Shown in pieces: positions 34,541 to 43,102 of a DNA stretch of 64,000 nt. The DNA lies in the NCBI GenBank assembly GCA_046351215.1, contig JAXLYX010000009.1, forward strand, positions 248,001 to 312,000. The letters run 5' to 3'. A program made the translations under genes and the position numbers. The notes below the pieces were generated by a model, which did not search any database, was not told the DNA's origin, and saw only the letters and a program-made list of their open reading frames with translations. The stretch is from JAXLYX01 sp046351215 (lineage in GTDB: Bacteria > Myxococcota_A > Polyangia > Polyangiales > Houyiibacteriaceae). Within the stretch, counting starts at the first letter, position 1; each line of letters starts with the position of its first letter.

Positions 34541-35989
34541 TCAGCGGTGCTGGTACAGGCTCAGGAATCCGACGTAGAGGAAGCCGATCATGAAGAGCAC
34601 CATGAAGGGGATGCTCATCCAGGCCCCGGTGTAGATCGCGAGGGCGATGGTGGCCGCGAAGTAGAGACCGAAGCCGAGCTCGATGAGGCTGTGGACGGGG
34701 AACTTCGCCTTGTAGGACTTCTTCTTCCAGGCCTCGCCCGACTTCTCGCTCGTGACGCCGTGCTTCGGGGTACGGACGAACTCGATGTCGTCGCCGAAGA
34801 GACCCTCGACCACCGCGCGGGCGTTGTTGATCGAGAGGCCGATGCCGAGCGCCATCATCATCGGGAGACGCTTCACGGCATCCCAGAGGTTGCCGTAGAG
34901 CGCCTTGTGACTGACCAGGTAGAAGAGGATGATCGAGCCCGTCGTCGCCATGAAGAGCGGGACGTCGAGGAGCAGGAGCTCCGGGCGCTCCATGTTGTGC
35001 CGGATGAGCATGTTCGGCAGCTGGAGCACGGCGAGGACGACGAGGAAGAGGTAGGCGAAGTTGTTCGTGAGGTGGAAGATCGCCTCGAGCTTCACCTTGA
35101 ACGGGATGTCGGCCTTGAGGACGGTGAAGAGCAGCTTCTTCGTCGTCTGCGCGGAGCCCTTCGCCCAGCGGAACTGCTGGCTCTTGAAGGAGTTCATCTC
35201 GCAGGGGACCTCGGCCGGAGCGATCGCGGTCGGGACGTAGACGAACTGCCAGCCGCGGAGCTGGGCGCGGAACGAGAGGTCCATGTCCTCGGTGACCGTG
35301 TCGTGCTGCCAGCCGCCCGCGTCCGCGATGGCCGACCGACGCCAGACGCCGGCGGTGCCGTTGAAGTTGAAGAAGCGGCCCGAGCGGTTGCGCGCGATGT
35401 GCTCGATGACGAAGTGGCCGTCGAGCATCATCGACTGGCAGTGCGTGAGCATCGAGTAGTTGCGGTTCAGGTGGCCCCAACGCGCCTGCACCATGCCGAC
35501 CTTCGGATCGGTGAAGTGGTGGATGAGCTGCTTCAGGATGTCCGGGTTCGGCACGAAGTCCGCGTCGAACACCATCAGGTAGTCGCCCTTCGCGACCTTC
35601 GTCGCGGCCTCGAGCGCGCCGGCCTTGAAGCCCGTGCGGTCGGTGCGGTGCAGGTACACGGCGTCGAAGCCGCGCTCGCGCAGCTCCTCCACCTTGTTCG
35701 CCGCGATCGTCACGGTCTCGTCGGTCGAATCGTCGAGGACCTGGATCTCCAGGCGATCCTTCGGGTAGTCGATGAGGGCGACGCCTTCGAGCAGGCGCTC
35801 CGCCACGTACATCTCGTTGAACATCGGGAGCTGGATGGTCACGAGCGGCAGCTCGTCGAACTCGGCGACCGGCTGCGGCGTCTTCTGCCGGTGACGGAAG
35901 TAGAGGACGAGGAGGTGAGCGCGGTGGAACCCGTACACACCGAGGATTCCGAGCACGACCAGGTACAGGGCGATGATCAGCGCTTCCAC
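34541..35989 (-). CDS. Membrane glycosyltransferase family 2 (cellulose synthase/CslA-like)
   Basis: 482 aa from GTG 35989, with GGAGG eight bases upstream; the open frame further upstream has no ribosome site and is not conserved-looking. N-terminal TM (ALIIALYLVVLGILGVYGF), then a cytosolic GT-A domain with VTIQLPMFNE, VLDDSTDE, VFDADFVPN (DxD), TEDMDLSFR and SQQFRWAKGSAQT (Q(Q/R)xRW), and four C-terminal TM segments. The motifs are those of processive GT2 enzymes that make and export beta-linked polysaccharide. The absence of PilZ and partner genes makes a CslA-like or glucosyl/mannosyl polymerase as likely as cellulose. It lies between two repeat clusters. Confidence 0.92.
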   Translation of the reverse strand: MEALIIALYLVVLGILGVYGFHRAHLLVLYFRHRQKTPQPVAEFDELPLVTIQLPMFNEMYVAERLLEGVALIDYPKDRLEIQVLDDSTDETVTIAANKVEELRERGFDAVYLHRTDRTGFKAGALEAATKVAKGDYLMVFDADFVPNPDILKQLIHHFTDPKVGMVQARWGHLNRNYSMLTHCQSMMLDGHFVIEHIARNRSGRFFNFNGTAGVWRRSAIADAGGWQHDTVTEDMDLSFRAQLRGWQFVYVPTAIAPAEVPCEMNSFKSQQFRWAKGSAQTTKKLLFTVLKADIPFKVKLEAIFHLTNNFAYLFLVVLAVLQLPNMLIRHNMERPELLLLDVPLFMATTGSIILFYLVSHKALYGNLWDAVKRLPMMMALGIGLSINNARAVVEGLFGDDIEFVRTPKHGVTSEKSGEAWKKKSYKAKFPVHSLIELGFGLYFAATIALAIYTGAWMSIPFMVLFMIGFLYVGFLSLYQHR

Positions 35990-36221
35990 GAGTTTGGCCT
36001 CCGCCCCGGGGTGCAGCGCGGGCTGCGATGGGGCTTTTTCCTTGCCGGGAGAGTGGGCTCGCCGCCGTCCGATCGCGACCGGACAATTGTCATCCAGTTG
36101 TAATTCGTTGTCAGCGAACGTCCGGTTTCGTCGCGCGTAACCACCGGAGATCACGAGGCTTTCCGGCGGCCTGTCAAGTTTCCGGAAACGTACGCACGAT
36201 GCACGCGACCATGGGAGTCGA

Positions 36222-36863
36222 ATGCTCCGCGTCGACTTCGTCCACGACCTCGTCTGCCCCTGGTGCCGCATCGGCCTCGCGAACCTCGAGGCCGCGATCC
36301 GCTCGCGCCCGGACCTCGGCGTCGAGGTGGCCTACCGCCCCTTCCTGCTCGATCCGACCGTGCCGGCGGCGGGGCTACCCTACCGCCAGACCCTCGCCCG
36401 CAAGCTCGGGGGCGAGGCCCGGCTCCCGTCGATCTGGGCCCGGGTCGAGGAGGCCGGCCTCCGGGCGGGCGTGCGCTTCGCCTTCGAGCGGATCGAGACC
36501 ATGCCGAGCACGCTCCTCGCCCACGCCCTGGTCGCAGGCGTCCCGCCGCGGGCGGCGGGAGCCCTGGTCCATGCCCTCCACGAGGCGCACTTCCTCGAAG
36601 GGAAGGACCTCGGCGATCGCACCGTCCTCGCGTCGGTCGGGGCCCGGGCCACGGGGCTCGAGGCGGACGAGCTGCTCGCCCTTCTCTCGGACGAGGGGCT
36701 CGTGGAGCGGGTGGCGGCCGAGGCCCGCGAGGCCGGGCGCCGGGGGATCCACGGCGTGCCGTTCTTCGTCGTCGGTGGGCGCTACGCTCTCGAGGGCGCC
36801 CAGCCTCCCGAGGTCCTCGCCCGCGCGCTCGACGAGGCCGCCCGGGCCTCGACGTCCACGTGA
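36222..36863 (+). CDS. DsbA-family (FrnE-like) oxidoreductase
   Basis: 213 aa. Thioredoxin fold with CPWC near residues 13-16 in FVHDLVCPWCRIGLANLE, a helical insertion, and a cis-Pro loop HGVPFFVVGGRYALEGAQ near the C-terminus. FrnE/2-hydroxychromene-isomerase-like DsbA proteins are cytosolic dithiol oxidoreductases; no signal peptide is seen. The last codons (RASTST-stop) are provided by the downstream CACGTG repeat, which starts at 36857. Divergent from the GT2 gene. Confidence 0.9.
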   Translation: MLRVDFVHDLVCPWCRIGLANLEAAIRSRPDLGVEVAYRPFLLDPTVPAAGLPYRQTLARKLGGEARLPSIWARVEEAGLRAGVRFAFERIETMPSTLLAHALVAGVPPRAAGALVHALHEAHFLEGKDLGDRTVLASVGARATGLEADELLALLSDEGLVERVAAEAREAGRRGIHGVPFFVVGGRYALEGAQPPEVLARALDEAARASTST

Positions 36864-36962
36864 ACGCGCCCGGCCCTCGTCCACGTGCACGGTCTCTCGT
36901 GCACGTGCAGGTGCACGGCGGTACGTGCACGTGAACGCGCCCGGCCCTCGTCCACGTGCACG
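36857..36962. repeat. Two 35-bp direct repeats of the CACGTG family
   Basis: Perfect 35-bp copies at 36857-36891 and 36928-36962, with other GTGCAC motifs between them. Each contains CCCTCGTCCACGTGCACG; the first copy continues one base to give a 19-bp reverse complement of the core of the array at 34238-34443. The first copy begins inside the last codons of the FrnE-like gene. Confidence 0.9.
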
Positions 36963-36995
36963 TTCCTCCCCCGAAACCCGCCGCCGATCCCCCCG

Positions 36996-37463
36996 TCAGC
37001 CGGGACGACCCGTCTCGACGTACGTCTTGAGATCCGCGCAGTAGCCCTCGAAGGCTTTGTGGAGCTTCTTCCGGAAGAGCAGCCAGACGAGCGGGGAGAG
37101 CGGTCCCTCGAAGGCCTCGAAGTTCACGAGGCGGGTCCGGTCCTTTCCGAGCGCCTCGCAGACCTGCCAGCGCTCGCTGCGGATCCCGGGGCGACCCCGC
37201 TTGCGCGAGGTGCCCATGCAGAACCGATACCGCTCGCGGTCGAGCGCGAGGACGACCTCCCGCTCGTTCTCGAGCAGCTGCTGCTCCGTCATCTGGCAGT
37301 CGAGGTCGAGCTCGGCGCCGACGGCCACGTCCGCCGTCCGCAGCGTGATCCTCGGCGTGAAGCGATTCCATCGCGGATAGGCGTCGAGATCCACGATCGC
37401 CGCGAAGACGCGCTCCGGCGGCGCGGCGATCTCGATCTCCGAATGGATGGGGGGCATGCGCAT
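36996..37463 (-). CDS. SRPBCC (START/Bet v1-like) family protein
   Basis: 155 aa from ATG 37463, with GAGGAG seven bases upstream; a second ATG two codons on is possible. The helix-grip signature is clear: HSEIEIAAPPERVFAAIVDLDAYPRWNRFTP, GAELDLDC, then a last long helix (PLSPLVWLLFRKKLHKAFEGYCADLKTYVE). A polyketide-cyclase/dehydrase-type ligand-binding fold; ligand unknown, soluble. Confidence 0.9.
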   Translation of the reverse strand: MRMPPIHSEIEIAAPPERVFAAIVDLDAYPRWNRFTPRITLRTADVAVGAELDLDCQMTEQQLLENEREVVLALDRERYRFCMGTSRKRGRPGIRSERWQVCEALGKDRTRLVNFEAFEGPLSPLVWLLFRKKLHKAFEGYCADLKTYVETGRPG

Positions 37464-37606
37464 CCTGGGCTCCTCACGACGATGGAGCGGACCTCCACCG
37501 AACGGGCGAATGTGCACCGAGTGTACACCGATCGCCGAGAAATCGAGGGGGAAACGCACGTCCTGGGGATGCCGAGCGTGCGTCTCGCGACTAACGTTCG
37601 TCGGAT

Positions 37607-38905
37607 ATGCGGCTTCCCTTCCGTGACTCCCAGCGAGGAACCGGCTTGGCCCTCGGCGCGACGCTCGCGTTCGTGGTCGGCTGCGACGAGCCACCACCGC
37701 CGCTCGGCGCATACGACGGGGGATCCCTCGCGACGGATGGCGGCGCGGACGGGTCGACGGCGACCGACGCGTCGACGGCGATCGATGCGAGCCTTCCGGG
37801 CTGCGAGGTCCGGGTGCGGGAGATCGTCGACGCCGCCACCGGCGACGAGCTCGAGTTCGACGTGACGGGCGGCGCGAGCGCGTTCGAGGTCGTCTACACC
37901 GAGCACGATCCGGCGCACGATCCGACGCGGAACGCCTTCTTCGTCCGCGTTCCGTTCGGGGCCGCGCCCTCTCCGGCGGTGCCGGCGCTCGCCGCGGGCG
38001 ACGAGCAGCGCCTCGGGCAGCCCGTGGTCCGGGCGTCGGGCGAGGGCTTCGTCTCGGTGTGCTCGCAGACGTTCGACGCCGCGTACGACCTCTCGCTCGT
38101 GCGGCTCGACGCCTCGTCGTCGATCGCCGCCGGCCCGACGGATCTCACCTCCACGCCGACGACCGCCGACACGCATCCCGCGCTGCTCGAGGTCGGAGCG
38201 TCCGGCTTCCTCCTCGCCTACGTCGTCGAATCCCTGTCGATGGGCTCCCTCGTGGAGACGCCGATGCTGGAGACGCTCGATGCGCTCGGGGCATCGAGCG
38301 GTGCGCCGAAGGCGATCGTCGGCATGGGCGACGTCCGCGGGGCCCTCCGGCTCCATGCCCTCGGCGGAGGCGCGAAGCTCGCCTGGCGAGACTCCGGCTC
38401 GATCTTCCGGCTCGCCACGATCGCCGCCGACGGAACCCTCGGCACCGTCCGCGCGATCAGCGAGCCCTCGGAGGTCGCCGTCGACTTCGACTTCGCCGCC
38501 GGCACGACGGGCGGAGTGGCGGTCTACGACGTGGCGCTCACGCCCTCGCAGTCGGCCCTCCGCCTCCGCGTGCTCGATTCCGACGGAGCGCCCGTCGGTG
38601 GCGAGCGCGATCTCCTCGGCGGCTCGCGTCGCGGCGTCGCTCCCGCGCTCGCGTCGGGACCGGGCGGCTACGTGGTCGCCTACCGCGGCAGCGACGACGG
38701 AACGCATTGGTCGTTGCGCCTCGCCTTCGTCGACGCGAGCTCGTACGCCGTCGTGCGCGACGAGGCGGTCGCGGCTCTCGTGACGCGTGCGGGCCGGGTT
38801 CGCATCGGCGCCGAGTCGGGCGGCCGGTTGCTGGTGGTCTGGGACGACGCGCGCGACGGCGCGCCCGGCGTGCGTCTCCGCGCCGCCGAGCTCGACTGTC
38901 ACTGA
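37607..38905 (+). CDS. Lipoprotein with repeated beta-propeller-like segments
   Basis: 432 aa. Lipobox FVVGC, Cys at residue 26, followed by an A/T/D/G/S linker. The body has repeated units of about 50 residues ending in LVRLDASS, LRVLDSDGAPV or LAFVDASS, each with a preceding FLLAYVVE, VVAYRGSD or LVVWDDARDG strand. These resemble the blades of TolB/YVTN-like propellers in myxobacterial lipoproteins. No catalytic motif. Surface role inferred. Confidence 0.8.
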   Translation: MRLPFRDSQRGTGLALGATLAFVVGCDEPPPPLGAYDGGSLATDGGADGSTATDASTAIDASLPGCEVRVREIVDAATGDELEFDVTGGASAFEVVYTEHDPAHDPTRNAFFVRVPFGAAPSPAVPALAAGDEQRLGQPVVRASGEGFVSVCSQTFDAAYDLSLVRLDASSSIAAGPTDLTSTPTTADTHPALLEVGASGFLLAYVVESLSMGSLVETPMLETLDALGASSGAPKAIVGMGDVRGALRLHALGGGAKLAWRDSGSIFRLATIAADGTLGTVRAISEPSEVAVDFDFAAGTTGGVAVYDVALTPSQSALRLRVLDSDGAPVGGERDLLGGSRRGVAPALASGPGGYVVAYRGSDDGTHWSLRLAFVDASSYAVVRDEAVAALVTRAGRVRIGAESGGRLLVVWDDARDGAPGVRLRAAELDCH

Positions 38906-38950
38906 GCGCGTGCGCCGCCTCTCGTCGTCACGTCCCCCTCGCGGGCGTGC

Positions 38951-41900
38951 TCATTCGTAGTCGACGCACTCGAACGTCAGGTCCCACGACCTCAGGACCG
39001 GCGCCGCCGTCCCGGCGGAGCTCGCGCGCAGGCTCGCGGTGAGCCGGAGGTCGATCGAGTAGCCGTTCACGCCGGCCTCCTCGAGGAGGGTCGCGAGGTC
39101 GATCGTGCCCGTCCCCGTCGTCCCGCCCGAGAGGGGCGTGTCCGGCGAGACCGTGACGCTCAGCGCCGGCTCCACCGAGGCGAGCGCGTCGAGGCTGTCG
39201 GCGAAGCGGAAGTCGAACACGATCGACGTGCCCGCCGGCATCGGCGAGGGGATCACGTACGTGAGCTGCCCCCACTTCGGACGCTGCGGCGGGATGGCGC
39301 AGCGCAGCGAGGAGTCGTAGTCGACCCAGAACGAGCCGTTCGTCGGGTAGGTCGGCACGGTGGGCGGGACCACGACCCGGATCGGCGTGCGCGCGATCTC
39401 GGAGCCGTCCGCGTAGACGACGACGGGGATCTCGAAGACCTGCGGTGCGGACGAGGGCATGACCTCGTCGTTCTGCAGCTCGATCTCGACCGACATCGTG
39501 GTGCCCGGGAGACAGTTGGAGCACTCGTCGCCGTTGCAACTCTCGCAGCGGGAGGAGCCCGCCGGCCGGAGGAGGATGCCGTTCACGAGGAGCCGCTCGT
39601 CGAATGGCGTCGCCGGATCGTCGAGCGCCACCGCGGTCACGTCGATGCGCGTGTAGTTGGCGAGGTCGCTGACAGCCTTCACGACCGTGTCACCGAGCCC
39701 CGTGCCGTCCGGAGCGATCGAATAGACGAGAGGGTTCCCGAGGGAGTCGACCGCGCCGCTGGCCCGCGCCACGGACTGTGCGGCCCCGACGACGTCGCTG
39801 CAGCGATAGGCGAAATCCGTGGGATCGCAGCTCGAGATGCCGAGCACGCGCGTCTTCGTGGCCGCGAGCGCCGCGAGGACCGAGGCATGGGCGACCGGGG
39901 CCGGATCGGTGCGATCGCTCCCGCTCGGGCTCGAGCTCACGGTCGAGGCATCGTCGACGAGCGTCGCGTGGAGCTCGAACTCGCCGACCGACGGAGCCGT
40001 GTGATCCCCGCGTCCCTCGACGACGATCCGATACGTCCCGGCGGCGACCCGAGCGACGAGTCGCGACGTGTGCCCGTCGCCCGCGAGGCTCGAGTCGTCG
40101 TTGCAGGCGAGCTGCCTCGAGCTCGCGTCGAGCAGCGCGACGACGGTGTCGAAGTTCGCTCCGCGCGTGTCGACCACGAGTGTGCCTGCGCTCGCCACGG
40201 AGACCTCGTAGAAGACGTCGGGCTGCGTCTCGAGGCCGCACCACGGATCGAAGTCGTCGTCGTACGGAGTGACCGAGCCCGAGATCGTGATCGGGGCTCC
40301 GCGCGCGAGCGAGCCGAGCTGGATCGCCGAGAGCGCCGTCTCTCCGTCCTGCCCGCTCGTCGGCACCCACCGCGAATCCATCGCCCGGAGGTTCAGTCGG
40401 TAGCTCCCGCCCTCCCCCGTGCCGTCGACGATCACGTAGTACGTGCCCGCGTCGAGGGTGCGCACGACCATCGACGCCTGCGAGTAGCCGAGCGAAGGCA
40501 GGGCGTCGTCGTTGCAGGCCCCGTCGATCGGCTGGAACGAGGCGTCCCGGAGGCCGAGGGAGGTGTCGAAGCTCGAGCCGACGGTGTCGACGACGAGCTC
40601 CGTGCGCTGCGAGAGCGTGAAACGGAACACGGCGTCGCCCGCGTTCTCGCCGCGGCAGTTGCGGGACGGCGTCAGGTTGCGGTAGTCGTCCTGCATGCCC
40701 GTCGTCGAGCCGGTGAGGCTGCGGTAGGCGTGCGCGAGATCGCCCAGATCCATCGCGGTCGCCTGGGTCTCGGCCGAAAGGATGTCGCCCGCGGTGCCGC
40801 GCCGATCTTCGGGCGGCATGAGGGCGCTCGGCCATCCGACCCGCCCCTCGTCGTAGTCGTACCTCGCGATCGGGCCCTCGTGGTACATCGCGTCCGTGAT
40901 CGTGATCACGATCGGGATCGTGTTCGGACGGAAGCAGGGATAGCCCCACGCGCCCGTCGTCGAGCAGCCCGTGCGGTTCGCGACGTAGCGCCCGAGCCCA
41001 TGGCCCGTCACGGCGGCGTAGAGTCCCTGCGTGATCGCCTCGGGCACGTCGGAGTTGCCGAGGACGGAGAGGCGGTTCACCGCCAGCAGCGCGTCGGGGA
41101 GCGAGTCCGTGATGTCGAGCACGTGGGCGAACGCGACGTTGCGTCCGTCGCCGTAGTGGCCGTCCCCGTACTCGCGGAAGAAGCCGACGCCGAACGCGCT
41201 GTCCGGGATCGCGCAGCGGATCGCGCCGAGGACGCCCCCTTCCACGCCGGCGGCACAGGAGCCGTCGATCGTGCCGGACGTGAGGCTCGCCTGGAGGTTC
41301 GCGATCTCGCCGCCCATGGAGCCGGTGTTGTCGATGAGCAGGTAGACGTCGGCCGTCTTCAGCCGGATCGAGACCGAGAGGCGGTCGTCGACGGGCGCCG
41401 CGCCGTACGGCAGCACGTGGAAGAAGCCCTGCGTGGTCCCGGCCGTGCACGGCGCGCGGAACAGGCTCGGATCCGCCGGGCACGCATCGGCGACGTCGGG
41501 AACGCCGTCGCCGTCCGCATCGGGCATCCCGTAGAGGCCGGGAGGGAGCTCGACGGTGATGCCGCCGGCGCTCGGATCGTAGACCACGTGGCTCGCGTGC
41601 GCGGGGGTGAGGTCGCCCGGCTCGGGAACGACGCTCGAGGTCTGGCACGCGGGATCGCAGGCGTTGCACTCGTGCGGCGCCTCGACGAGCGCCGAGAGGC
41701 GCGAGGCCGGGAGCGTGTATTCGCGGAGCGCGAGACAGGCGGTGTAGAGGCCGTCGCGGCAGTAGCGCGTGCCGGCGCTGCAGGCGATCCGATCGCCGAT
41801 CCGCCGGGGCTCGAGGAAGCAGTCGATCGGCGCGCCGCCGGGGACGCACGCACACCCCTCCTCGGGCTTCGTGCACGTGCCGGCGTCGCCGCGCGTCTGG

Positions 41901-42022
41901 CCCTGCACGCTCCCGAAGTCGGCGCGAGGCAGGGACGGGTCGGAGCACGAGGCGGCTGCGATCGCGGCGAAGAGCGCGAGGACGCGGAGTCCGTGGGGAG
42001 CGAGTGGGTGCGAGGGAGACAT
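38951..42022 (-). CDS. Lipoprotein with von Willebrand A domain and two PPC domains
   Basis: 1023 aa from ATG 42022; a longer start at 42136 would bury the signal peptide. Lipobox AAASC, Cys at residue 26. A Cys-rich segment (CTKPEEGCACVPGG, CDPACQ) precedes a DADGDGVPDVADACP calcium-binding-type motif near 165. A VWA domain begins about residue 222 (DVYLLIDNTGSMGGEI, an intact DxTxS-type MIDAS). Two bacterial pre-peptidase C-terminal (PPC) domains follow at about 455-545 and 595-700 (SFDTSLGLRD, NFDTVVALLD, each ending AGTYxIVV(D/E)G). C-terminal beta-rich region with CESCNGDECSNC. Probably a metal-dependent adhesin or surface protein. Confidence 0.88.
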   Translation of the reverse strand: MSPSHPLAPHGLRVLALFAAIAAASCSDPSLPRADFGSVQGQTRGDAGTCTKPEEGCACVPGGAPIDCFLEPRRIGDRIACSAGTRYCRDGLYTACLALREYTLPASRLSALVEAPHECNACDPACQTSSVVPEPGDLTPAHASHVVYDPSAGGITVELPPGLYGMPDADGDGVPDVADACPADPSLFRAPCTAGTTQGFFHVLPYGAAPVDDRLSVSIRLKTADVYLLIDNTGSMGGEIANLQASLTSGTIDGSCAAGVEGGVLGAIRCAIPDSAFGVGFFREYGDGHYGDGRNVAFAHVLDITDSLPDALLAVNRLSVLGNSDVPEAITQGLYAAVTGHGLGRYVANRTGCSTTGAWGYPCFRPNTIPIVITITDAMYHEGPIARYDYDEGRVGWPSALMPPEDRRGTAGDILSAETQATAMDLGDLAHAYRSLTGSTTGMQDDYRNLTPSRNCRGENAGDAVFRFTLSQRTELVVDTVGSSFDTSLGLRDASFQPIDGACNDDALPSLGYSQASMVVRTLDAGTYYVIVDGTGEGGSYRLNLRAMDSRWVPTSGQDGETALSAIQLGSLARGAPITISGSVTPYDDDFDPWCGLETQPDVFYEVSVASAGTLVVDTRGANFDTVVALLDASSRQLACNDDSSLAGDGHTSRLVARVAAGTYRIVVEGRGDHTAPSVGEFELHATLVDDASTVSSSPSGSDRTDPAPVAHASVLAALAATKTRVLGISSCDPTDFAYRCSDVVGAAQSVARASGAVDSLGNPLVYSIAPDGTGLGDTVVKAVSDLANYTRIDVTAVALDDPATPFDERLLVNGILLRPAGSSRCESCNGDECSNCLPGTTMSVEIELQNDEVMPSSAPQVFEIPVVVYADGSEIARTPIRVVVPPTVPTYPTNGSFWVDYDSSLRCAIPPQRPKWGQLTYVIPSPMPAGTSIVFDFRFADSLDALASVEPALSVTVSPDTPLSGGTTGTGTIDLATLLEEAGVNGYSIDLRLTASLRASSAGTAAPVLRSWDLTFECVDYE

Positions 42023-42205
42023 GGCCGGGTCGGGAGGACACGTCCGAGTCGGAGGCCCACGCCTCCGAACCCTCATCGCGTGCCCTCGACGCACATGTAG
42101 CATGTGCACACAAGGGGCGGATCCCGCGTGAGCCATCTTCCTGCGAAGTTACGCCCTTGGTGGGTGCCGCACGCTTGCACAGCGCAAGCCCGGTACAGCC
42201 CCGGC
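42023..42205. other. 183-bp gap between VWA lipoprotein and CPBP genes
   Basis: Holds a small hairpin GCTTGC-ACAGC-GCAAGC (42173-42189) without a T-run. Less GC-rich near 42085-42160, which is where the promoter of the VWA lipoprotein should lie. No gene seen. Confidence 0.5.
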
Positions 42206-43102
42206 TCAGGGCGTCGGGAAGAAGCTCGTCGGAAAGCGGTCGGTCTGGAGGAGCGCGGCGACGTCCATCGTGACGGCGACGGAGACGTGGATCAGCACGC
42301 CGCTCCAGATGGACCGGGTCTTCATCGCGAGCGTGCCGAGCACCACCCCGGCGATCGCCGCGGCCAACGTCTCGGCCATCGGCTTGCCGAAGTGGATCAT
42401 CACGTAGGGCACGACCATCGCGAAGATCGCGGAGCTGCCCATCACCTGTTGGCAGGCGCGGAGCCAGTAACCCCGGAAGAAGAACTCCAGCGCGAAGAAC
42501 TGGGCCGCGTAGAGCACCTCCCAGACGGCGAGATCGAGCAGGCTGCGTCGCGACAGGTCGTAGAAGGGGTAGTAGCTCTGGAAGGCCGGGTCGAAGCTGA
42601 CGGCGATCACGCAGACGAGGACCACGAGGTAGCAGAGCGCGTAGATCCACGCGTGCTCGAGGAAGCCCTTCGTCGCGAGCCCCTGGTCGCGTACGCGCTC
42701 GCCCGAGAGCCGGACGAGCACGGCCGGCAGCACGAAGTAGCCGACGACCCGCGAGATCGCCCAATACCCGCGATGCCAGAGCTCCGCCCACGGCGAGAAG
42801 GCGATCGTGGCCGCGAGCCCGCGCACGGAGCGCTCGCCGGGAGCGTCGACGAGGGCAGCCAGCACGTTCAGCGCCCGGGAATCGCCCCAGTACTCCATCA
42901 GCGTGAGCAGCACGGCGCCGCCGACGAGCGCGATCAGGGGGCGGTAGTCGTAGCCGAGGCCCGCTTCGCGCCGCGCACGTCGCGCGGCTTCCGCCTCGGC
43001 GTCGATCGTGGCCCACGTCTCGAGGAAGAAGCGACGGGGGTGGAGCTCGGCGAGCTTCGCGCCGAGCCCCGGGCTCCCGATCGTCGCTCCGGCCTCAGCC
43101 AC
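42206..43102 (-). CDS. CPBP-family intramembrane protease
   Basis: 298 aa; overlaps the end of gltX by 8 bp and is co-transcribed with it. Soluble N-terminal 50 residues, then about eight TM segments. The CPBP/CAAX protease motifs are in order: FFALEFFFRGYWL (E...R), PYVMIHFGKP (His) and LIHVSVAVTMD (H...D). Motif 1 has EF rather than the classical EE, as in many bacterial CPBP proteins. A glutamic intramembrane peptidase of unknown substrate. Confidence 0.9.
   Translation of the reverse strand: MAEAGATIGSPGLGAKLAELHPRRFFLETWATIDAEAEAARRARREAGLGYDYRPLIALVGGAVLLTLMEYWGDSRALNVLAALVDAPGERSVRGLAATIAFSPWAELWHRGYWAISRVVGYFVLPAVLVRLSGERVRDQGLATKGFLEHAWIYALCYLVVLVCVIAVSFDPAFQSYYPFYDLSRRSLLDLAVWEVLYAAQFFALEFFFRGYWLRACQQVMGSSAIFAMVVPYVMIHFGKPMAETLAAAIAGVVLGTLAMKTRSIWSGVLIHVSVAVTMDVAALLQTDRFPTSFFPTP

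Noticed and set aside
34205..36103. Plus-strand open frame running through the repeat array and opposite the GT2 gene
   Set aside because: Its start is made of the repeats and the rest is antisense to a gene with clear GT2 motifs.
42173..42189. Terminator for the VWA lipoprotein or CPBP gene
   Set aside because: The hairpin has no T-run on either strand and lies upstream of the CPBP stop rather than after any gene end.
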